The position numbers and the translations under genes were made by a program. The notes below the pieces were generated by a model. It saw only the letters and a list, made by a program, of their open reading frames with translations. It made no database searches and was not told the origin of the DNA. Positions 1-5,494 of a stretch of DNA of 6,833 nucleotides are shown here, one piece after another. The stretch is from positions 1 to 6,833 of the forward strand of contig JAPUGN010000110.1 in the NCBI GenBank assembly GCA_027298165.1, given 5' to 3'. The stretch comes from Nitrospinota bacterium (GTDB lineage: Bacteria > Nitrospinota > Nitrospinia > Nitrospinales > Nitrospinaceae). Positions within the stretch are counted from its first letter, which is position 1. Each line of letters opens with the position of its first letter.

Positions 1-381
1 TACAAGGAACCGGAGACGATCGCTTATCAGTCGATGGATGAAATACGCGAAAATTTCTACACACAGGCGTGCCGGTTATTGAAAGAAGGCAACTTGCCGG
101 CGATCGCCACGCATGATGAAATACTGATCGCCCGGCTTTCCGAGTTTATCGAAAAGGAACGGATTGCGCACGATGCATTTTATTTCGAATCGCTGTACGG
201 CGTGCGCCGCGACCTGCAACACGTGCTCATGGGCAAGGGATACCAGGTCCGCATTTACGTTCCCTACGGAAAAGCCTGGCTCCCGTACACCCTGCGGAGG
301 CTGGCGGAGCGCAAGGAGAATGTAATTTTTGTCATCAAGAACCTGATCAAGGAAACATTCGGATTGAGCAAGATCAAATAA
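1..381 (+). CDS. Proline dehydrogenase, C-terminal part (5' end outside window)
   Basis: The frame is open from base 1 and the first residues (YKEPETIAYQ) already match the family's GAYKEP region, so the gene starts upstream and the ATG at 34 is internal. About 126 residues are visible of a monofunctional enzyme that usually has about 300. Proline dehydrogenase is an FAD-dependent TIM-barrel enzyme that oxidises L-proline to pyrroline-5-carboxylate and passes electrons to the quinone pool. Visible family landmarks, numbered from base 1, are the ATHD strand (residues 36-39), the ESLYGVRRDL segment near 63-71, the VRIYVPYG strand (about 83-90), and the C-terminal helix with Y96 and the Arg pair R99-R100. 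In characterised enzymes that Tyr/Arg-Arg set grips the proline carboxylate. The visible part looks intact and ends with TAA. Its partner P5C dehydrogenase is not fused at this C-terminus. Naming the family is secure. Whether the gene is called putA, putB or prodh cannot be decided from this fragment. Confidence 0.93.
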   Translation, partial: YKEPETIAYQSMDEIRENFYTQACRLLKEGNLPAIATHDEILIARLSEFIEKERIAHDAFYFESLYGVRRDLQHVLMGKGYQVRIYVPYGKAWLPYTLRRLAERKENVIFVIKNLIKETFGLSKIK

Positions 382-411
382 TCCTCCCTGTCACTGCATT
401 CACCGGACCCT

Positions 412-1557
412 ATGGCCTCAAAACCCAAAGTCCTGACCATTTATTACAAGCATCGGCGCGGCGGATTCTGCAAGCGGTTCCGCCTAAAAATCGAGGCCTA
501 TCTTGAAGCGGGGTGGCAGGTGCATTATATCGCGGTAGAGCCTTTCCCCTACCCACACGAAGACCTGATACCGCATATCCTCCCCTGCCCTATTAAAAAA
601 CATTCGGGATTACTGTTCTGGGCCTGGTTTTTCACGACCGCCCCGCTGTTTGCGATATCTTTGGGATTGCGTCACAAATTCCATCTCATCTCCGCCGCCA
701 CTCCGGTGTATGCCTGGATCAGCGGACCGGTTAAATGGTTGCGCAAGTCCCCGATGGTGACCCTGCTCTGGACCAAACCCCAGTTCAGCACGGATGCTCA
801 TGGCGACTACCGTTCTCTCAATAAACTGGAATATGTTCTGGAACGATGGGGAGTCCAATGGTCGGACCGGATGGTCGCCAATTCCGAGGCCTGCCGCCGG
901 GCATGGATCGAACGATACCGGATCAATCCCGAAAAAATTGCCGTACTTGCGAACCATGTCGAGGCTCCTTCTTTTAATAAAGAAGAGCAACGGCAACAAT
1001 TGATCAGGAAGTTCAAGTTGGCGGAGGACGCTTTTATCATCGCCAACACCAGTATTTTTGAAGCCCACAAAAACCTGGAATTTTTAATCGCCGCATTTTC
1101 CCACGTTAAATTTTCAAAGGCGGTATTATTGCTGATCGGTGCCGGGGAACAGCTTTCGCATTTGAAAAAAGTCGCACGGGCGCTGGACGTGTGGGACCGC
1201 GTGATATTCACCGGATGGCGGGAGGATGCGAGGGAACTTCTGGAAGGGTCCAATCTATTCGTGTTTCCCTCCCTGCGCGAAGGCATGTCGGAATCGTTGC
1301 TGGAAGCCACCGCTTGCAAGGTTCCGTGCCTGGTGAGCGCCATTCCGGAGAATATGGAGGTGATCCGTAATCCCGAACAACATTTCAGTCCGCACGAAAC
1401 CGGAAAATTGATTGAGAAAATCGACCGCTGTATTCAGGATAAAGATTTCTACAACGATTTGCTGGAACACACTGAAGCAGATGGCGGGCGTTATGTTTTT
1501 GATTGGGGAAAGCACTGGATGGAAACCATCCGGGAGTTTACCAGCGGCAAGTCTTAA
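412..1557 (+). CDS. Glycosyltransferase, GT4-like (GT-B fold)
   Basis: This is a 381-residue protein of normal length for a family 4 glycosyltransferase, a retaining enzyme that moves a sugar from a nucleotide-sugar donor to a cell-envelope or capsule acceptor. The C-terminal Rossmann domain is clear: LLIGAGEQ (240-247), VIFTGWRED (264-272), then FVFPSLREGMSESLLEA with the EX7E pair E290/E298 that contacts the donor sugar. The N-terminal acceptor domain (about 1-180) includes a strongly hydrophobic stretch at 66-86 that probably helps membrane contact. The donor-phosphate motif normally written GRxxxxK reads TSIFEAHK here, so Lys220 is kept but the Arg position is Ile215. ATG 412 is the first start codon after the upstream stop, and no good Shine-Dalgarno sequence precedes it. 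The gene lies 30 nt after the proline dehydrogenase gene and may be co-transcribed with it. Its stop codon overlaps the lipA stop. Donor and acceptor cannot be inferred. Confidence 0.88.
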   Translation: MASKPKVLTIYYKHRRGGFCKRFRLKIEAYLEAGWQVHYIAVEPFPYPHEDLIPHILPCPIKKHSGLLFWAWFFTTAPLFAISLGLRHKFHLISAATPVYAWISGPVKWLRKSPMVTLLWTKPQFSTDAHGDYRSLNKLEYVLERWGVQWSDRMVANSEACRRAWIERYRINPEKIAVLANHVEAPSFNKEEQRQQLIRKFKLAEDAFIIANTSIFEAHKNLEFLIAAFSHVKFSKAVLLLIGAGEQLSHLKKVARALDVWDRVIFTGWREDARELLEGSNLFVFPSLREGMSESLLEATACKVPCLVSAIPENMEVIRNPEQHFSPHETGKLIEKIDRCIQDKDFYNDLLEHTEADGGRYVFDWGKHWMETIREFTSGKS

Positions 1558-2441
1558 ACAATTCCCGCGGAATCGGCCTGTTGGTCAGCATTATAAGAAC
1601 TGCGCACCAGTGGACCGGACTCAACGTGGTCAAAACCCAAATCCTCACCGATGTGTTTGTATTCAGCGAAAACATCGGGGTGGACGAATTCCACCACCTC
1701 GAGATGGGCTTTCGACGGTTGCAGGTATTGGCCGATGGACAGCATGCGGCATCCGGTGTTCCGCAGGTCCTGTAGTGTTTGGATGACTTCCTCCCGGACT
1801 TCTCCGTGGCCCAGCATGAAACTGCTTTTGGTGATCATCCTGAATTGTTGCGCCGCCAGCTTCAGGGTTTTCAGGGACCAGTCGTAACGGCATTGCGGGC
1901 GGACCCGTTTCTGCAATGAGGCCACTGTTTCGATATTGTGGGCGAACACATCCGGTTGCGCGTGGCTTACGGTTTCAATTTGAGCAACCTCGGCTTTAAA
2001 ATCGGGCACCAGCGCTTCCACCCCGAGGTCCGGGCACAGACGGCGAACCTGCCGAAGCGTCTCGGCCCAATGGGCGGCACCGCCATCCGGCAGATCGTCG
2101 CGGTCGACCGAAGTGATGACGACATAATTCAGATTCAATTGGGAAAGCATTTCGGCCACGTGGCGCGGTTCACTGCCGTCGGGAGGCTGTATGGGCCCGG
2201 TGGCCACATCGCAAAATCGGCAGGCGCGGGTGCAGTGATCCCCCAAAATCATCAGCGTCAACGTTCCTTTTCCCCAGCATTCGCCGATGTTAGGGCAGGA
2301 AGCGGATTCACATACGGTATGCAGACGGTGTTGGCGAACCAGGGAACGCAGGCGAAAAAAAGACTCCCCGGAGGGCAACGGTGTTTTCAACCAGGCGGGT
2401 AGTCTGTTACGGGAGGGAGTGGGAACCGGAGATTTCTTCAA
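1554..2441 (-). CDS. lipA: Lipoyl synthase
   Basis: This 295-residue radical SAM enzyme inserts two sulfur atoms at C6 and C8 of protein-bound octanoyl chains, making the lipoyl cofactor of pyruvate and 2-oxoglutarate dehydrogenases and the glycine cleavage system. Both [4Fe-4S] sites are complete. The auxiliary cluster, which is the sulfur donor, uses C44-X4-C49-X5-C55 (CESASCPNIGEC), and the radical SAM cluster uses C70-X3-C74-X2-C77 (CTRACRFC). The SIGQYLQPS motif (235-243) and the C-terminal RSSY (280-283), whose Ser ligates the auxiliary cluster, are also present, so the enzyme should be active. The start is a TTG (2441-2439) with an AGGA Shine-Dalgarno 8 nt upstream (minus-strand 2453-2450), and no ATG fits better. 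The gene faces the glycosyltransferase tail-to-tail with a 4-bp overlap and is divergent from the LptF-type gene. lipB is not adjacent in this window. Confidence 0.97.
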   Translation of the reverse strand: MKKSPVPTPSRNRLPAWLKTPLPSGESFFRLRSLVRQHRLHTVCESASCPNIGECWGKGTLTLMILGDHCTRACRFCDVATGPIQPPDGSEPRHVAEMLSQLNLNYVVITSVDRDDLPDGGAAHWAETLRQVRRLCPDLGVEALVPDFKAEVAQIETVSHAQPDVFAHNIETVASLQKRVRPQCRYDWSLKTLKLAAQQFRMITKSSFMLGHGEVREEVIQTLQDLRNTGCRMLSIGQYLQPSKAHLEVVEFVHPDVFAEYKHIGEDLGFDHVESGPLVRSSYNADQQADSAGIV

Positions 2442-2453
2442 CAGTATTTTCCT
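2439..2453 (-). promoter_or_regulatory. lipA ribosome binding site and TTG start
   Basis: Reading the minus strand, AGGA (2453-2450) is followed by 8 nt and then TTG at 2441-2439. The encoded MKKSPVPTP leads directly into the LipA N-terminal region, so this pair decides the start codon. Translation from TTG is usually weaker than from ATG, which fits a low-abundance cofactor enzyme, though that is inference. Confidence 0.6.
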
Positions 2454-2466
2454 GAACAGGAGCGGG

Positions 2467-2491
2467 TGAATCGATAGTATAATGATTCGAT
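2467..2491. repeat. Short direct repeat flanking the shared -10 box
   Basis: TGAATCGAT (2467-2475) and TGATTCGAT (2483-2491) match at 8 of 9 positions and start 16 bp apart, on either side of the divergent -10 element. Such spacing could be a tandem regulator site, but the units are short and no regulator can be named. Confidence 0.25.
2476..2483. promoter_or_regulatory. Overlapping divergent -10 boxes between lipA and the lptF-type gene
   Basis: The plus strand reads AGTATAAT. TATAAT (2478-2483) is a consensus sigma-70 -10 box pointing at the LptF-type gene, and the reverse complement of 2476-2481 is TATACT, a one-mismatch -10 box pointing at lipA. Expected transcription starts would lie near 2490 (+) and 2469 (-), giving leaders of roughly 87 and 28 nt. 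The short minus-strand leader just contains the lipA Shine-Dalgarno. No good -35 box is present in either direction. The best plus candidate is TGAACA (2453-2458) with a long 19-bp spacer. This is a prediction from sequence alone. Confidence 0.4.
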
Positions 2492-2576
2492 AAACCCGGA
2501 GGTTTTTGGTTTTTAAATTTTCCCCGGCCCCTTGAATCGGACGAGGATTCCAGCCACGCGAATTCTACCAGCATTC

Positions 2577-3797
2577 ATGAAAATCATCCATCGCTATATA
2601 TTCACCGAGATGCTCAAAATTTTCGCCCTGAGCTGCATGTTTCTCACCATGATCATGTTTCTCGACAAGGCGATGTTCATGACGGACCTGATCCTCAACC
2701 GCGGATTGACGATGCTCGAGGTGGGGCGAATGGTGCTCTATATTTCCCCCATTTTTTTGTCCATCACTATTCCGATCAGCGTTCTGGTGGCGGCGGTGAT
2801 GACCTTCAACCAGTTTTCCGCGGAAAATGAACTTGTGGTCATGAAATCCTCCGGCTGGAGCTTTACCTATCTATTGCGGCCGGTCCTGCTGTTTGCCTTC
2901 ATCGCATATATAGCCACCAACGCCATCATTTTTTATGCGCTCCCAATGGGCAATCAGGCGCTCAAGGTAATGATATTCGATATCCTGAAAACCCGAGCCA
3001 ATATCGACATCAAACCCAACGTCTTCAACCGGGATTTCGACAACATGGTCCTGATGGTCAAAGAAAAAAAGGGGCCGAACTCTTTCAGAGGCGTATTCAT
3101 AGCGGACAGCTCATTTAAAGGGTATACCAAAATCATTCTTTCCGAACAAGGCACTATCATGACCGACCAGGCCAACCTGAGGATCCAACTGCAATTGAGA
3201 AACGGGTCCATCCACGATATGGCCAAGCAGGGAGAGGATTACCAGATCATGAAGTTTGACCGTTACGACCTGACTCTGGATATTCCTGGAGCCAATCAAC
3301 TCAAACAAAATCAAATTCTGAAACCCAGGGAAATGTCGGTTTACGAACTGAAGCAACGGATCGAGGCCAACCGCAAAAATAACTGGCAGGATCATCTGGC
3401 AGAGGTCGAGCTGAGCAAACGGTTTTCCCTTCCCCTCACGTGCATCCTGTTTGCCATTATTGGAGTTCCACTGGGCATCACCTCCCGGCGATCGGGAAAA
3501 TCCGGCGGATTCATTTTTGCAACAGGTATCATTTTGATGTATTACGTCAGCCTGGTCCTTCTACAGAATTTCGGGCGTTCCGGAAGGATCAATCCTTATT
3601 TTTCGGTATGGATTCCAAATATCATATTGTTTATTCTGGCAATATATGTAGGGTATAAAACCCAAAAGGAAATTCCATTCAGAACCTTGAACACCATCAA
3701 CGAAAAGCTGACCCAGTTCTGGGAGTACCTGTTGGGATTATTCGGTTTCCGGGAAGCGCATTCCCTTCCCCAAAACCCCCCGAATCCACCCGATTAA
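2577..3797 (+). CDS. lptF: LPS export permease, LptF/LptG (YjgP/YjgQ) family, LptF-type
   Basis: This is a 406-residue inner-membrane permease of the LptB2FGC machine that pulls lipopolysaccharide from the inner membrane and pushes it along the Lpt bridge to the outer membrane. The architecture is typical: amphipathic start MKIIHRYIF, three N-terminal membrane helices (about 12-32, 54-76, 101-121), a periplasmic beta-jellyroll (about 130-245), then three C-terminal helices (about 285-302, 311-330, 344-362). The family motif SAENE lies at 81-85, in the cytoplasmic coupling region that meets LptB. A Pro-rich tail (SLPQNPPNPPD) follows. I chose ATG 2577 because family members begin with this M-K-I-I-x-R-Y pattern. 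An in-frame TTG at 2532 would add 15 atypical residues. No clear Shine-Dalgarno precedes ATG 2577. The call of LptF over LptG is tentative, since the paralogs share topology and no second copy is adjacent. Confidence 0.88.
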   Translation: MKIIHRYIFTEMLKIFALSCMFLTMIMFLDKAMFMTDLILNRGLTMLEVGRMVLYISPIFLSITIPISVLVAAVMTFNQFSAENELVVMKSSGWSFTYLLRPVLLFAFIAYIATNAIIFYALPMGNQALKVMIFDILKTRANIDIKPNVFNRDFDNMVLMVKEKKGPNSFRGVFIADSSFKGYTKIILSEQGTIMTDQANLRIQLQLRNGSIHDMAKQGEDYQIMKFDRYDLTLDIPGANQLKQNQILKPREMSVYELKQRIEANRKNNWQDHLAEVELSKRFSLPLTCILFAIIGVPLGITSRRSGKSGGFIFATGIILMYYVSLVLLQNFGRSGRINPYFSVWIPNIILFILAIYVGYKTQKEIPFRTLNTINEKLTQFWEYLLGLFGFREAHSLPQNPPNPPD

Positions 3798-3815
3798 TGG
3801 TTAACTGGCAAGCGC

Positions 3816-3828
3816 GAGGTAGCGAATG
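3816..3828 (+). promoter_or_regulatory. Ribosome binding site of the CBS-domain gene
   Basis: GAGGT (3816-3820) lies 5 nt before ATG 3826. It fixes the start of the CBS protein, whose first residues (MITVKEIMT) are the normal opening of a CBS domain. Confidence 0.6.
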
Positions 3829-4278
3829 ATTACGGTAAAAGAAATCATGACGAAAGAGGTGCTCACCGTCACTCGGGAAACGTCCATCAAGGAATTGTCC
3901 GATTTATTTATCAAGCACAGGGTCAACGGATTTCCGGTGGTGGATGGAACCGGGCAGCTGACCGGTATCGTGACGGAAAAGAACCTGATCGAACAAAGCA
4001 AAAACCTTCATATTCCCACAGTGATTGCATTATTCGACGCCGTCATTTATCTCGAAAGCGGTAAAAAATTTGAAGAGGAAGTGAAGCGTTATAACGCAAC
4101 CCGGGTGGAAGATATTTATACCAAGGCAGTGGTGACCATTTCTCCGGATACCGGGATCCATGAAGTGGCCTCGCTCATGACCGAAAAAAGCGTGCATTCA
4201 ATACCGGTGGTGGAAGGTAAAACCATTCTGGGGATTGTCGGTAAATTGGATGTGATCAAGGGCCTGGCCCGGGAATAA
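3826..4278 (+). CDS. Two-CBS-domain protein
   Basis: This 150-residue soluble protein consists of one CBS pair (a Bateman module). The first CBS domain spans about 1-56 (VKEIMTKEVLTV, then GFPVVDGTGQLTGIVTEKNL), and the second about 94-148 (VEDIYTKAVVTISPDTGIHEVASLMTEK in two parts, then SIPVVEGKTILGIVGKLDV). The linker at 60-93 has a hydrophobic helix (LHIPTVIALFDAVIYLES), as in many stand-alone bacterial members. CBS pairs normally bind adenine nucleotides, S-adenosylmethionine or related ligands and report energy state to a partner. In the second domain the usual T-R/E-x-D signature reads GKLD, and the Asp is kept (D142). There is no attached catalytic or DNA-binding domain, so the partner is unknown. 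The gene begins 28 nt after the permease and is probably in the same transcript. A functional link to LPS export is not shown. Confidence 0.9.
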   Translation: MITVKEIMTKEVLTVTRETSIKELSDLFIKHRVNGFPVVDGTGQLTGIVTEKNLIEQSKNLHIPTVIALFDAVIYLESGKKFEEEVKRYNATRVEDIYTKAVVTISPDTGIHEVASLMTEKSVHSIPVVEGKTILGIVGKLDVIKGLARE

Positions 4279-4381
4279 TTCATCCATTAAATTAGACTTT
4301 CATTTTTATTCTAAAACAGATATAAATAAGCAAACGGCCCGTTTCAGAAGACTTATTTGGAGAAGCGGCGGAGGTGTGGCT
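4279..4381 (+). promoter_or_regulatory. AT-rich upstream region of the dihaem gene, with -10-like box
   Basis: This 103-bp gap is much richer in A/T than its flanks. TATAAA (4321-4326) is a good -10-like hexamer. The only -35-like sequence I see, TAGACT (4293-4298), is 22 bp away, which is too far for a standard sigma-70 promoter, so an activator or another sigma factor may be needed if this is a promoter. A 13-nt palindrome lies just downstream. No terminator hairpin for the CBS gene is visible here. Confidence 0.35.
4332..4344. promoter_or_regulatory. 13-nt palindrome, candidate operator
   Basis: AAACGG-C-CCGTTT is a perfect inverted repeat with 6-bp arms around a single C, starting 5 nt after the TATAAA box and so over the expected transcription start. 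That is a classic position for repressor binding. The single-base centre makes an RNA hairpin of the full arms impossible, so a DNA-binding dimer is the more natural reading. The regulator is unknown. Confidence 0.35.
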
Positions 4382-4384
4382 ATG
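4370..4384 (+). promoter_or_regulatory. Strong ribosome binding site of the dihaem gene
   Basis: GGAGGT (4370-4375) followed by 6 nt and ATG 4382 is the strongest Shine-Dalgarno in the window. It favours ATG 4382 over the in-frame GTG at 4376, which would directly abut the Shine-Dalgarno. Confidence 0.7.
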
Positions 4385-5494
4385 ATCAAATCAAAGTTAT
4401 TTTTCATTTCCCTACCCTCTTTCCTGATTTTCATTTCCTGGTTCTTCCTGGCGCCCACCGCGGCCCACCCCTCCGGCAAACAAAGTGGTATTTCCGCCCA
4501 ACGTGCGGCGGAATATATTCATGCAGTCATCAAAGCGGACCGGACCATTTACTCACAATACATTGTGGAACGTCTGGGCGAAACCGTTTCCCTGAAGGCC
4601 ACCGAACAATGGAAGAATGAAAACACCCTTCCTCTCCCAGCGCAATTTCTGATGGTTTCCTCCAAAATTGTCAATTCAAAAAACCTGGGAATTAAGTACC
4701 GCTTGATGAGTTTGTGGCCGATCAATAAAAATAACGCCGCCCGATCCAATCAGCAAAGGGCCGGTTTAAAAAAGGTAGCGAAAAATCCCGGCCAACCGCA
4801 TCTGTGGTCCGTTAAGAAAAACGGCAAAATCCTGTTCAACGCCGTGTATCCGGATTTGGCGGTTACCAAAAGCTGTGTGCACTGCCACAACAACCATCCC
4901 CGGAGCCCGAAAAAAGACTTCAAGCGGGGCGAAGTGATGGGTGGCATTCATATCTCCTTTCCTATTTCCAAAGCCAATAATGGATCGTCCCTGAAGGATT
5001 ACCGGGTCGCTCCGGAGGTGGTGGCGGATTATGTGCATGCCATTCTCGAAGCGGACCGCACGGTTTATGCCAAGCATATTGTCAATCGTCTGCAAAAGAA
5101 AAATATTATCTACGCATCCGAAAACTGGTGGGAGGAAAATACCCTGTTATTACCGGCGCAATTTTTACTCAATGCTTCCGACCTGATCAAGAACATGAGG
5201 ATTGGGCTGGATTACAAACTGATCAGCCTTTGGCCGATCAACCCGCATAATGGAGCCGCCAATCAATTCGAGCACTTGGGACTGGAAGCGGTGGCGTCTA
5301 AGCCCTTTCGGCCCTATATCGGTAGCGTTCAGGTGGGCAACAAATCTTTTTTTCGGGCGGTGTATCCCGATTTCGCGGTGACCCCGGCGTGCGTGACCTG
5401 TCACAACGCACATCCCAAAAGCCCTAAACACGACTTCAAACTGTACGACGTGATTGGTGGAATCGTGGTCAGCCTCCCAATGGACTCCGATTAA
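4382..5494 (+). CDS. Exported tandem Tll0287-like (DUF3365) dihaem c-type protein
   Basis: This 370-residue protein has a signal peptide or N-terminal anchor (basic MIKSK, hydrophobic core about 7-23, possible cleavage after PTAA at residue 28) and then two copies of a Tll0287-like domain, residues 41-195 and 213-367. Each copy ends with a haem c attachment motif, CVHCH (C165-H169) and CVTCH (C337-H341), followed by the family signature HNxHPxSPKxDFK and GGI near the end. Both copies also share ADRT, NTLxLPAQFL, SLWPIN and AVYPDxAVT. Haem is expected to be attached covalently in the periplasm. Tll0287 relatives are PAS-like haem domains proposed to sense redox state or gases, or to carry electrons. 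No kinase, cyclase or other output domain is fused, so it could be a free sensor or an electron carrier. The only cysteines are those in the CXXCH motifs. The gene overlaps pyrG tail-to-tail by 4 bp and has its own upstream AT-rich region. Family assignment is firm and function is open. Confidence 0.88.
   Translation: MIKSKLFFISLPSFLIFISWFFLAPTAAHPSGKQSGISAQRAAEYIHAVIKADRTIYSQYIVERLGETVSLKATEQWKNENTLPLPAQFLMVSSKIVNSKNLGIKYRLMSLWPINKNNAARSNQQRAGLKKVAKNPGQPHLWSVKKNGKILFNAVYPDLAVTKSCVHCHNNHPRSPKKDFKRGEVMGGIHISFPISKANNGSSLKDYRVAPEVVADYVHAILEADRTVYAKHIVNRLQKKNIIYASENWWEENTLLLPAQFLLNASDLIKNMRIGLDYKLISLWPINPHNGAANQFEHLGLEAVASKPFRPYIGSVQVGNKSFFRAVYPDFAVTPACVTCHNAHPKSPKHDFKLYDVIGGIVVSLPMDSD
4502..4966 (+). 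repeat. Haem-domain repeat unit 1 (residues 41-195)
   Basis: This is the first of two in-frame coding repeats. It aligns with 5018-5482 without any gap at a constant offset of 516 bp (172 residues). By hand count about 75 of 155 amino acids are identical, so this is an old internal duplication and not a recent one. Its CXXCH codons lie at 4874-4888. Confidence 0.85.
5018..5482 (+). repeat. Haem-domain repeat unit 2 (residues 213-367)
   Basis: This is the second in-frame copy of the haem domain, with CXXCH codons at 5390-5404. Conservation against unit 1 is concentrated in the N-terminal helix (HA, ADRT), LPAQF, SLWPIN and the haem-binding tail. The stretch 66-72 / 238-244 before the Trp is fully diverged. 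The two units are joined by a short linker (about residues 196-212). Confidence 0.85.

Noticed and set aside
610..1343. Long antisense open frames opposite the glycosyltransferase (610-1068 and 807-1343, minus strand)
   Set aside because: They lie fully inside a clear GT4 gene, resemble no family, and have low-complexity Arg/Ser-rich or Gly/Pro-rich composition typical of shadow frames.
1938..2402. 154-residue plus-strand open frame opposite lipA
   Set aside because: It overlaps the iron-sulfur motif region of a well-supported lipA. The translation is Gly/Arg/Gln-rich and shows no domain.
2492..2505. Small hairpin AAACC-CGGA-GGTTT in the lipA/lptF intergenic region, followed by T-rich sequence
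   Set aside because: The stem is only 5 bp and mostly A/T, with no upstream gene on the plus strand to terminate. It is too weak to call a terminator.
2498..2535. Possible leader peptide: GGAGG at 2498-2502 followed by TTG 2506 and nine codons to TGA 2533-2535
   Set aside because: The spacing of 3 nt is too short for a normal ribosome site and the peptide has no recognisable attenuation features.
2532..2576. Upstream TTG start for the LptF-type gene, adding 15 residues
   Set aside because: The extra residues (NRTRIPATRILPAF) do not look like an LptF N-terminus and the TTG has no Shine-Dalgarno. ATG 2577 gives the usual family start.
4261..4271. GGCCTGGCCCG near the end of the CBS gene as a terminator stem
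   Set aside because: The inverted repeat has a one-base centre and cannot form a usable loop, lies inside the coding region, and has no U-tract after it.
4376..4378. GTG start for the dihaem gene, two codons upstream of the ATG
   Set aside because: It touches the GGAGGT Shine-Dalgarno directly, while ATG 4382 has ideal 6-nt spacing.
4766..5095. Minus-strand open frames opposite the dihaem gene (also 5165-5431)
   Set aside because: They are shadows of the repeated coding sequence. Similar antisense peptides appear in both places simply because the sense strand is duplicated.
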